Assembly (NCBI GenBank): GCA_023245515.1
Contig: JAHFKE010000018.1
Location: 1 to 20,038 of the forward strand
Direction: 5' to 3'
Source of the DNA: Candidatus Levyibacteriota bacterium
Lineage (GTDB): Bacteria; Patescibacteriota; Microgenomatia; Levybacterales; UBA12049
DNA length: 20,038 bases
How positions within the stretch are numbered: position 1 is the first letter of the stretch; every line of letters begins with the position of its first letter. Positions 14,401 through 20,038 of the stretch are shown in pieces. Position numbers and translations under genes: made by a program. The notes below the pieces were generated by a model. The model was not told where the DNA came from and did not search any database. It saw only the letters and a list, made by a program, of their open reading frames with translations.

Positions 14401-14810
14401 GTCAGAGACTTGGAGAAATGGAAGTTTGGGCTCTTGAATCACACAGGGCACGATATGTCCTGCAGGAAATGCTTACAATCAAATCTGATGACGTTGTAGG
14501 ACGTGCTAAAGCTTTTGAGGCAATCGTTAAGGGAACCGATATCCCTACGCCCAAGGTTCCTGAATCATTTAAGGTTCTTATTAAAGAGTTGCAGTCGCTT
14601 GCACTGAATGTTGTGCCTGTAGGGGCTGTTGTGTATAATGATGCGATTGAAGCAAAAGAAGAAATTGCTGCGGACGCTGTTAAGGAAGAGGTTGAAGATC
14701 TGAAGGAGTCTCTTGAAGCAGAGGAAGTTATTGAGGAGAATGATGTTGTTGAACAAGAAGAAGTTGTCGAACCTACAGCGGAAGCGCTTGAGCAGGAGCC
14801 TGTACTCTAA
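11430..14810 (+). CDS. rpoB: RNA polymerase beta subunit
   Basis: A full-length beta subunit of 1126 residues. Landmarks in order: the N-terminal lobe with GDIPQMTERGTFIINGIERAV (from about 115), the rifampicin region (FFRTSQLSTILDQTNPLSEI, 387-405), then YGRICPIRSPEGPNIGL (436-452). Further on are GRNLIIAYASLDGLGYEDAI, the active-site flank GDKLAGRHGNKGIISKILP, and the C-terminal clamp GGKAQMGGQRLGEMEVWALE. A 45-residue Glu/Val-rich tail follows the conserved end. At the E. coli positions Q513, H526 and S531 this protein has T394, N407 and T412. It starts the rpoB-rpoC-rpsL-rpsG cluster. The start is fixed by homology (MPKSEPTYNKDILRQNWGK); no Shine-Dalgarno sequence is visible, and the leader may fold. 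Confidence 0.98.
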   Translation: MPKSEPTYNKDILRQNWGKTHSALPQLDMLAIQKKSYELFQTHGIAEILKEISPVDDFTGKNWSLAFHEHKIDKATLDPETALEKGLTYSAPLTVKVSLLNKKTEENHSAKVFLGDIPQMTERGTFIINGIERAVVNQLVRSPGVFFTGTPDPITGKTLYSAEIRPVHGSWLEFAITRYGTITVKIDRRRKFLATTFLRALGLSDNAAIKERFKDASGKGSLLENTLHKDETTNETEALIEIFKKMHPGEPVVLDKVREYFTNLFFNNRRYDLEVVGRYKMNKRLKEVPGFVPSEGRVLTMDDVLAAISYLILLEEGKGAVDDIDSLSNRRVRSVGELVAVNAFRVGALRVERSIKERMSLIQADVPVVVANLINARPIMAAINEFFRTSQLSTILDQTNPLSEIDNINRLTVMGSGGISRERAAFSIRDINASQYGRICPIRSPEGPNIGLVTYLALYSKVNEYGFLESPYKKVVKDGKKMRVTDEIVYMTADDEREVYITHDGVNVSEDGEVLDKRVPARYRGDFTEVDREVIQYIDIAPRQVVGASASLIPFIAHDEANRALMGTHMQCQAVPLVNPQSPTVGTGMEAAIAAVMGRVISAPFDGKITHSDSNKVVLEGRNEEKVTYPIETFKRTSQATASTQRPLVHAGQIVKKGDTLIDGPSSEKGELALGRNLIIAYASLDGLGYEDAIVISDKLVKDNVFSSIHIEKHEAAVVETKLGHEETTRDIPNVSEEDLANLDEDGIVVLGSEVEPGDILVGKIAPKGETELTAEERLLRAIFGEQAREVRDTSLRMPHGERGTVIDVQILDRKQGDELEPGTIRKIIVEVAQLRHVSVGDKLAGRHGNKGIISKILPIADMPYLEDGTAVDIIISPVSILARMNLGQVLEAHLGFAADRLGIKIGVPVFEKVNEERISGLLKEAGLPESGKVTLFDGRTGKAYENSVVVGIEYVMKLIHMVEDKTHARSTGPYSLVTQQPLGGKAQMGGQRLGEMEVWALESHRARYVLQEMLTIKSDDVVGRAKAFEAIVKGTDIPTPKVPESFKVLIKELQSLALNVVPVGAVVYNDAIEAKEEIAADAVKEEVEDLKESLEAEEVIEENDVVEQEEVVEPTAEALEQEPVL

Positions 14811-14815
14811 TTATT

Positions 14816-17800
14816 ATGAATAACAAAAACAAAAACATATTAAAAGATTTGAACATTGCTGACTTTAAGTCACTCAAATTGCTCTTAGCAACGAGTGAAG
14901 ATATTCTGCAGTGGTCATATGGAGAAGTAACAAAGCCTGAGACTATCAACTATAGAACGCTTCGCCCTGAAAAAGACGGACTGTTTGACGAGAGAATCTT
15001 CGGTCCTATCAAAGACTGGGAATGTTATTGTGGGAAATATAAGAGAATCCGCTACAGAGGCATTATCTGTGACAAATGTGGAGTAGAAGTTACTCTCTCA
15101 AGAGTAAGACGCGAAAGACTAGGCCATATTACTCTTGCATCACCTGTTTCTCACGTATGGTTCTTTAAGGGTGCATCATCTGCTTTGTCACTTATTCTTG
15201 ACGTACCACAGAAGAGTCTTGAATCTATCATCTACTACGCATCGCATTTCATCACTCATGTTGATGAGGATAAGAAAAAGGAAGCACTTGCAGAGTTCGT
15301 CGAGAAGATTGAGAAAAGAAAAGAAGCCTTAAAGGCAAGAATGGAAGAAGAGGAAGCGAAGATTGCTCAGGGTACAGAGGAGAAAAAGAAAGAAGCAAAA
15401 GCAACAAAGGTCAGTACCGAGCAGAAACAGCTCATTCAGGAAGAAATAGAGCTTTCAGCAAGACAAAAGGTCATACGATCTTCAGAATCTCTTGAGGGAG
15501 AACTGAAGAAGCTGGATGAGATTTCAGACACATTTATGAAGCTCCTTAAAGGTCTTCGCGTAGGAAGTGTTCTTTCTGAAGACGAATACTTTAAGTTGCT
15601 TGAATATGATGTGCCTATCTTCTTCACCATCAAGACAGGATCAGAAGCTCTTCTGGAAGTCGTTAATGGATTGGACCTTTCAGAGCTTATTGCGCAGCTT
15701 CGTGTAGACGTTGAGAAGGCTTCAGGACAGAGATATTTCAAGGTCGTAAAGAGACTTCGCTTGGTTGAGTCTATGCGTAAAGCAGGCGTAACTCCAACTG
15801 CAATGATCATGACTGTGCTTCCTGTTATCCCACCAGACATTCGTCCTATGGTTCAGCTTTCCGGTGGAAGATTTGCTACATCTGACTTGAACGATCTTTA
15901 CAGAAGAGTTATCAACAGAAACAACCGCTTGAAGCATCTCTTGGCTCTGGGTGCTCCTGAGATTATTTTGAGAAATGAAAAGAGAATGCTCCAGGAATCA
16001 GTTGATGCTCTTATTGATTCATCTCAGAAAACAAGCCAGACTCTCTCATCAACACTGAGATCTCTTTCAGACATGCTTCGTGGAAAACAGGGACGATTCA
16101 GGCAGAATCTTCTGGGAAAGCGCGTTGACTACTCTGGTCGTTCAGTTATTGTTGTAGGACCTGAGCTTCGTCTTAACCAGTGCGGACTTCCTAAGGAAAT
16201 GGCTCTTGAGATGTTCAAGCCCTTTATTCTCCGTGAGGTAATCGTACGTGGTCTTACGACCAACATTAAATCAGCTAAGAGATATATTGAGAAGAGACCA
16301 CCTGAAGTTTTTGACATCCTTGAGGAGATCACGAAGAATCATCCAGTGCTTTTGAATCGTGCTCCTACGCTTCACAAGCTCGGTATGCAGGCATTCTACC
16401 CTGTCCTGATTGAAGGATCTGCGATTCAACTTCACCCATGTGTTTGCGCGGGATACAACGCTGATTTTGACGGAGACCAGATGGCTGTTCACATTCCTCT
16501 TTCCAAAAAGGCACAGGAAGAAGCAATCAATCTTATGATGCCAAATCATAATCTTTTGAAGCCTGCGAACGGGGATCCCATCACGCTTCCTAACAAAGAA
16601 ATGGCTCTTGGTACTTACTACATGACCAGTATCAATGAAGATTTGCGACGCACAGACGAGGACCAGCCATTCTTCTCCAACATAAACGATGCCCTTCTTG
16701 CTTTTGATCTTGGAAAGGTACAGCTCAGAGAGCAAATCAAAGTCCGTGTGGTTGATGGAAAGAAGTCCGAGCTGGTTGAGACGACAGTTGGAAGACTGAA
16801 GTTCAACGAATTACTTCCTGAGGATTTTGGCTACATCAATGAAGCAATTAATGCTTCTTCAATCAAAAAGCTTATTACTCGTGCGATGAAGTTCCATACA
16901 TCTGACGAGGTTGTTGATCTTATTGACAGCATTAAGAACCTCGGATTCTATGGAGCAACAGTTTCAGGTATCAGTGTCGCAGTTTCTGATAACGAAATTA
17001 TTCCTGAGAAAGACGGAATGATCGCAGAAGCTGAAGAGAAGGCTGTAAAGATTGACTCTGAATATCAGAACGGTCTTATCACACTTTCTGAGAAGAAGAG
17101 ACTGTCCAACGATGTCTGGCTTAAAGTAACTAACGCAATTGCCGACATCTCATGGAAGAGATTGAAGGCCACCAATCCTATCAAGATTAGTATTGATTCC
17201 GGAGGATCTCGTGCAGGTCTGGAACAGCTCAAGCAGCTCTCAGCTATTCGTGGTCTTATCGTTGATCCACTGGGTAAAATCGTTGATCTTCCTATCAAAT
17301 CTAACTTCCGTGAAGGTCTCTCAATTTTTGAATACGTTGCATCTGCTCGTGGATCCAGAAAAGGTCTTACCGATTCGGCTCTTAAGACTGCTAATGCAGG
17401 ATATCTTACCAGAAGACTAGTCGACGTAGCTCATGAGGTCATAACTCGCGAAGAAGACTGTGGTACTACCGAAGGAGTAACTATCGTCAGAGATGAAAAA
17501 GACAGAACAGCAGCCTTGTCTGACAGACTACTTGGTCGTGTACTTGCTGCAAATGTTATCTCCAAGAAGACGAAGAAGGTTATCTTAAAGGCAGGGGAGA
17601 CGGTTGAGGAAGAGTCTGCAAAGCTGGTTGATGAGCATGAGGTTACTGAAGCAACTGTACGATCAGCCTTGGTCTGCAAGCTTTCTTATGGAATTTGTGC
17701 TTCATGTTACGGTTGGGACTTCTCTACAAAGAAGAGAATTGACCTGGGTGCGCCTGTCGGTGTTATGGCAGCACAAAGTATCGGAGAACCTGGAACACAG

Positions 17801-18634
17801 CTGACAATGCGTGTGAGGCACTACGGAGGAGTTGTTATGTCTGACGTTACGCAAGGTCTTCCTCGTGTGGAAGAGCTTTTTGAAATGAGAACACCAAAAC
17901 ATTTGGCACCTGTTGCTGAGATTACAGGAAAGGTGAAGATTGAGTCAACCAACGAAGGTCACAGAGTAACGATCAAGAATACACGCATTAAGCCAATCGA
18001 ATCACAAGAGTATTTTGTTCCTCTTTCTGCCTCACTTGTTGTTACTGACGGGGAAGAAATCAATACAGGAACACCTCTTACAGATGGCGATCTTGATCCT
18101 AAAGAGGTTCTTAAGATCGGCGGACTGCTTATGGTTCAAAGATACCTTATTACAGAAGTACAGAAGGTGTATGAATCACAGGGTATTGGTATTAATGACA
18201 AGCACTTTGAAGTAATCATCCGTAAGATGTCTGATAAAGTAGTAGTCGAAAGTGTTGGGGATGCAGCCTTTATCCCTGGAGACTTTGTTACTAAGGCACG
18301 ATTTGAAGGAATTAATGCAGAGGTATTGTCAGAAGGTGGAGAACCTGCAACAGGTAGACAGGTAATCTTGGGTATTACAAAGTCAGCCTTGTTCTCAGAT
18401 TCATGGCTCTCAGCTTCATCCTTCCAAGAGACGACCAAGGTTCTTACAGAGGCAGCTCTAGAAGGACGTGAAGACAAGCTCCTCGGACTTAAAGAGAATG
18501 TCATCATTGGACGCCTTATTCCTGTTGCCGGAATGGCAGGAGACGAAGATGTAGTAGAAGAAGAGGTTGCCTCAGAGGTCGAGCCAGTTGTAGTAGAAAA
18601 GGTAGAGGAAGTAGAAGTTCCAGCCGCAGTATAA
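14816..18634 (+). CDS. rpoC: RNA polymerase beta' subunit
   Basis: The catalytic subunit, 1272 residues. The N-terminal zinc site is C70, C72, C85 and C88 (CYCGKY ... CDKC). The catalytic loop NADFDGDQM (548-556) carries the three magnesium-binding Asp residues. The second zinc site is C882 with C954, C961 and C964 (CKLSYGICASC). The bridge helix/trigger loop region has GVMAAQSIGEPGTQLTMRVRHYGGV (split at will, about 980-1005), with no large insertion after it. Residues 150-215 form a long Lys/Glu-rich coiled-coil insertion, and the last 35 residues are an acidic Glu/Val tail. It starts 5 nt after the rpoB stop, with no clear ribosome-binding site, so coupled translation is likely. Confidence 0.98.
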   Translation: MNNKNKNILKDLNIADFKSLKLLLATSEDILQWSYGEVTKPETINYRTLRPEKDGLFDERIFGPIKDWECYCGKYKRIRYRGIICDKCGVEVTLSRVRRERLGHITLASPVSHVWFFKGASSALSLILDVPQKSLESIIYYASHFITHVDEDKKKEALAEFVEKIEKRKEALKARMEEEEAKIAQGTEEKKKEAKATKVSTEQKQLIQEEIELSARQKVIRSSESLEGELKKLDEISDTFMKLLKGLRVGSVLSEDEYFKLLEYDVPIFFTIKTGSEALLEVVNGLDLSELIAQLRVDVEKASGQRYFKVVKRLRLVESMRKAGVTPTAMIMTVLPVIPPDIRPMVQLSGGRFATSDLNDLYRRVINRNNRLKHLLALGAPEIILRNEKRMLQESVDALIDSSQKTSQTLSSTLRSLSDMLRGKQGRFRQNLLGKRVDYSGRSVIVVGPELRLNQCGLPKEMALEMFKPFILREVIVRGLTTNIKSAKRYIEKRPPEVFDILEEITKNHPVLLNRAPTLHKLGMQAFYPVLIEGSAIQLHPCVCAGYNADFDGDQMAVHIPLSKKAQEEAINLMMPNHNLLKPANGDPITLPNKEMALGTYYMTSINEDLRRTDEDQPFFSNINDALLAFDLGKVQLREQIKVRVVDGKKSELVETTVGRLKFNELLPEDFGYINEAINASSIKKLITRAMKFHTSDEVVDLIDSIKNLGFYGATVSGISVAVSDNEIIPEKDGMIAEAEEKAVKIDSEYQNGLITLSEKKRLSNDVWLKVTNAIADISWKRLKATNPIKISIDSGGSRAGLEQLKQLSAIRGLIVDPLGKIVDLPIKSNFREGLSIFEYVASARGSRKGLTDSALKTANAGYLTRRLVDVAHEVITREEDCGTTEGVTIVRDEKDRTAALSDRLLGRVLAANVISKKTKKVILKAGETVEEESAKLVDEHEVTEATVRSALVCKLSYGICASCYGWDFSTKKRIDLGAPVGVMAAQSIGEPGTQLTMRVRHYGGVVMSDVTQGLPRVEELFEMRTPKHLAPVAEITGKVKIESTNEGHRVTIKNTRIKPIESQEYFVPLSASLVVTDGEEINTGTPLTDGDLDPKEVLKIGGLLMVQRYLITEVQKVYESQGIGINDKHFEVIIRKMSDKVVVESVGDAAFIPGDFVTKARFEGINAEVLSEGGEPATGRQVILGITKSALFSDSWLSASSFQETTKVLTEAALEGREDKLLGLKENVIIGRLIPVAGMAGDEDVVEEEVASEVEPVVVEKVEEVEVPAAV

Positions 18635-18640
18635 TATAAT
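18635..18640 (+). promoter_or_regulatory. Possible internal promoter before rpsL
   Basis: A perfect TATAAT begins right after the rpoC TAA and ends 11 nt before the rpsL ATG. The 12-mer AATATAATAGTT at 18633-18644 recurs at 19671-19682 before the GIY-YIG gene. It would let rpsL-rpsG be made apart from rpoBC. AT richness makes chance matches possible. Confidence 0.4.
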
Positions 18641-18651
18641 AGTTAAAATAT

Positions 18652-19074
18652 ATGCCGACATTATCGCAATTAGCAAAAAGAGGAAGAACTAAGAGGACTA
18701 AAAAGACGCCTTCAACTGCATTGAAGAGGCTTTTTAATGCCAAAGACAGAACATATAAAAATGCCGATTCTCCACAGAAGCGCGGTGTTGTCACTTTGGT
18801 TAAGACAATGACGCCTAAGAAGCCAAACTCAGCTCTTCGTAAGGTTGCCAGGGTTAAACTTTCCAATAAAATGGAAGTTACAGCCTATATTCAGGGTGTT
18901 GGTCATTCACTTTCTGAGCATGGTATCGTCTTGGTAAAGGGTGGACGTGTAAGAGATTTACCCGGTGTTAAATACCATTTAGTTCGTGGGAAGTATGATC
19001 TTCTGGGGGTTGAAGGAAGAAAGAGTTCAAGAAGTATTTACGGAACGAAGTTGCAGAAGGCAGCAGCAAAATAG
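18652..19074 (+). CDS. rpsL: Ribosomal protein S12
   Basis: A decoding-centre protein of the 30S subunit. At 140 residues it is the long form, with the 13-residue insertion near the N-terminus (FNAKDRTYKNAD) also seen in Gram-positive bacteria. The conserved core is present: SPQKRGVVTLVKTMTPKKPN (40-59), ALRKVARVKL (61-70) and GGRVRDLPGV (97-106). K56 corresponds to E. coli K43 (counting Met), where streptomycin resistance maps, and is conserved. The second such position, E. coli K88, is Arg here (R101). D102, the Asp that RimO methylthiolates in E. coli, is kept. It lies 17 nt after rpoC and before rpsG, the usual str-type order. Confidence 0.98.
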   Translation: MPTLSQLAKRGRTKRTKKTPSTALKRLFNAKDRTYKNADSPQKRGVVTLVKTMTPKKPNSALRKVARVKLSNKMEVTAYIQGVGHSLSEHGIVLVKGGRVRDLPGVKYHLVRGKYDLLGVEGRKSSRSIYGTKLQKAAAK

Positions 19075-19132
19075 ACGTAAGACCTAAGATATAAGACGTA
19101 AGAAGAACGTCCTAAGTCTTAAGTCCTAAGTC
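19074..19132. repeat. Imperfect long hairpin of TAAG-type short words between rpsL and rpsG
   Basis: Two 25-nt arms (19074-19098 and 19108-19132) match as inverted repeats at 19 of 25 positions around a 9-nt loop. They are built from variants of GACYTAAG. The arm begins on the last base of the rpsL stop. It could be a processing or attenuation hairpin inside the operon, or merely a slippage-born repeat. Its words differ from those of the two AATCCGAA-type blocks, but the construction is alike. Confidence 0.6.
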
Positions 19133-19145
19133 TGAAACCTAATTT

Positions 19146-19622
19146 ATGGCTAGACACGCAAAAATAGAAAAAAGAAAAATTGATCCGGATCCACTTTATA
19201 ACAATCTCTTTGTTACGAAGTTGATCAATTATGTCATGCGCGATGGCAAAAAGACTGTAGCTCAGGCTCAGGTGTATGGTGCTTTCAAGATTCTTACTGA
19301 AAAGGGTGAGGATCCGCTGAAGGTTTTTGAGAGAGCAATGCAGAATGTTGGTCCAAAGGTCGAGATGAAAGCTCGCAGAGTTGGTGGTGCTAATTATCAG
19401 GTTCCTGTTGAAGTAAAGCATGAGCGCAGAATGGCACTCTCACTTCGCTGGATTATCGAGTCTTCAAGGAAAAAAGCTAATAAGGAATTCCATACATTTG
19501 CAGAAAAATTGGCTACAGAGTTACTTGATGCAGGGAATAATCAGGGAGAATCTGTCAGAAAGAGAGATCTGACACTTAAGCAAGCAGAAGCAAATAAGGC
19601 ATTTTCAAGCTTCAGGTGGTAA
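19146..19622 (+). CDS. rpsG: Ribosomal protein S7
   Basis: A 158-residue protein of normal length that nucleates assembly of the 30S head and contacts 16S rRNA near the E site. Typical motifs are MARHAKIEKRKIDPDPLYNN at the start, VTKLINYVMRDGKK (23-36), FERAMQNVGPKVEMKARRVGG (split at will, 61-81), and the basic C-terminal part with LRWIIESSRKKANKEFH. It follows rpsL across the hairpin repeat. fusA or tuf, often next in this cluster, is not seen; a GIY-YIG unit follows instead. No Shine-Dalgarno sequence was seen before the ATG. Confidence 0.98.
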   Translation: MARHAKIEKRKIDPDPLYNNLFVTKLINYVMRDGKKTVAQAQVYGAFKILTEKGEDPLKVFERAMQNVGPKVEMKARRVGGANYQVPVEVKHERRMALSLRWIIESSRKKANKEFHTFAEKLATELLDAGNNQGESVRKRDLTLKQAEANKAFSSFRW

Positions 19623-19640
19623 ACCACCTTGTATCTTCTC

Positions 19641-19666
19641 GTCATTCCCGCGAACGCGGGAATCCA
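19641..19666. repeat. Left hairpin repeat of the GIY-YIG unit; possible operon terminator
   Basis: GTC, an 8-bp stem (ATTCCCGC/GCGGGAAT) around the loop GAAC, then CCA. It starts 18 nt after the rpsG stop and could also end the ribosomal transcript, although no T-run follows. It is the type of GTCATTCCCGCG repeat common between genes in environmental bacteria (recalled, not searched). Confidence 0.8.
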
Positions 19667-19672
19667 GTAGAA

Positions 19673-19678
19673 TATAAT
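19673..19678 (+). promoter_or_regulatory. -10 element TATAAT of the GIY-YIG gene
   Basis: A perfect TATAAT ends 13 nt before the ATG at 19692, inside the repeat-bounded unit. A start about 7 nt downstream would leave a leader of about 6 nt. No clear -35 was seen; the hairpin occupies that place. Confidence 0.45.
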
Positions 19679-19691
19679 AGTTTTCTTCCCT

Positions 19692-19973
19692 ATGTACTAC
19701 ATGTATATTCTTGCTTCTAAGAAAAACGGAACCATCTATGTTGGCATCACTAATGATTTAGTCCGTAGAGTTTGGGAGCACAAAAATGATGTTGTTGAGG
19801 GATTTACTAAAAAATATAGTGTTCATTCACTTGTTTATTATGAATTGGCTGAAAATAGCGTTGTTGCTATTGAGCGGGAAAAGCAAATCAAGAAATGGAA
19901 GCGGTATTGGAAAGTAAAATTAATTGAAGAAAGAAACAAGGAGTGGAAAGATCTTTATATAAATATTTTATGA
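19692..19973 (+). CDS. Small GIY-YIG nuclease (URI/YhbQ-like)
   Basis: A 93-residue single-domain member of the GIY-YIG superfamily. The first motif is YYMYILASKKNG (2-13) and the second is IYVGITNDLVRRVWEHK (15-31), with Y16, G18 and the catalytic-type R25. FTKKYSVHSLVYYE (38-51) follows, and the metal-binding Glu lies in IEREKQIKKWKR (60-71), probably E63. Relatives include UvrC-type and homing-type nucleases. Stand-alone copies like this one are often numerous in a genome, and their role is mostly unknown. It has its own -10 and sits between inverted hairpin repeats behind rpsG. The key residues are intact, so it is probably active. Confidence 0.92.
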   Translation: MYYMYILASKKNGTIYVGITNDLVRRVWEHKNDVVEGFTKKYSVHSLVYYELAENSVVAIEREKQIKKWKRYWKVKLIEERNKEWKDLYINIL

Positions 19974-19994
19974 GGGAAAAGTTATTGTGCCTTG

Positions 19995-20020
19995 TGGATT
20001 CCTGCGTTCGCAGGAATGAC
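19995..20020. repeat. Right hairpin repeat of the GIY-YIG unit (inverted copy)
   Basis: TGG, an 8-bp stem (ATTCCTGC/GCAGGAAT) around GTTC, then GAC. Its reverse complement equals the left copy at 24 of 26 positions. The two differences are the two sides of one stem base pair, so pairing is kept. It begins 21 nt after the GIY-YIG stop. Confidence 0.8.
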
Positions 20021-20038
20021 ATGTTCTTATTTATCTGA

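Larger units (their letters stand above)
19641..20020 (+). mobile_element. Candidate hairpin-bounded GIY-YIG cassette
   Basis: One small nuclease gene with its own TATAAT is bounded by inverted copies of a 26-bp hairpin repeat (19641-19666 and 19995-20020). It sits right behind the S7 gene, where a translation factor gene would often be. The architecture suggests a minimal mobile unit or a nuclease tied to REP-like repeats, by analogy with RAYT/REP pairs. No target-site duplication could be confirmed. This is inference. Confidence 0.4.

Noticed and set aside
19641..19666. Simple rho-independent terminator for the ribosomal operon
   Set aside because: The hairpin is strong but no T-run follows, and the same hairpin occurs inverted after the next gene, so a repeat is the better primary call.
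1..20038. CRISPR arrays, tRNA or rRNA genes
   Set aside because: No regularly spaced direct repeats, cloverleaf-like sequences or rRNA motifs were seen. The repeats present are palindromic or irregular.

Overview
The window looks like chromosomal DNA of a Candidate Phyla Radiation (Patescibacteria) bacterium, most likely of the Microgenomates type. This is an inference. It rests on a 611-residue alanyl-tRNA synthetase without the usual C-terminal domain, an archaeal-like AMP phosphorylase, a sortase beside a large protein joining an actin-like domain to a surface domain, and several start codons placed too close to -10 promoter elements for a normal leader. TGA, TAA and TAG all act as stops, so the code is standard. 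No rRNA, tRNA, CRISPR array, prophage or classical transposase was seen.

Region 1 (1-963): the possible tail of an upstream gene, a cluster of short AT-rich repeats, a YtxH-like membrane-anchored protein (+), and a small unknown gene (-) downstream of mltG. Region 2 (964-6594, minus strand) carries cell-envelope and nucleotide-salvage genes. Read in the direction of transcription these are a 785-residue actin-like/baseplate-J-like membrane protein, a sortase 2 bp later, a hidden 52-codon membrane peptide, AMP phosphorylase, a REP-like palindromic element, then the endolytic transglycosylase MltG. Region 3 (6595-8624): a second AT-rich repeat block built from the same words as the first, then alaS (-), which diverges from the next gene through back-to-back promoters.

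Region 4 (8625-11243, plus strand) is an accessory block: an unknown 243-residue protein, a small frameshifted ORF overlapping a MazG-type nucleotide pyrophosphohydrolase by ATGA, and an unknown 425-residue protein. Three of these units have TATACT/TAGAAT -10 elements ending 7-8 nt before an ATG, which suggests leaderless mRNAs and settles two start codons.

Region 5 (11244-19622) is the information-processing operon rpoB-rpoC-rpsL-rpsG. It has a clear promoter and a leader in front of rpoB able to form mutually exclusive hairpins. RpoB and RpsL carry residues at rifampicin- and streptomycin-site positions that predict natural resistance. Region 6 (19623-20038): directly behind rpsG lies a 93-residue GIY-YIG nuclease gene bracketed by inverted 26-bp hairpin repeats that differ only by one compensatory base-pair change. 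It is the best candidate here for an undescribed mobile cassette.
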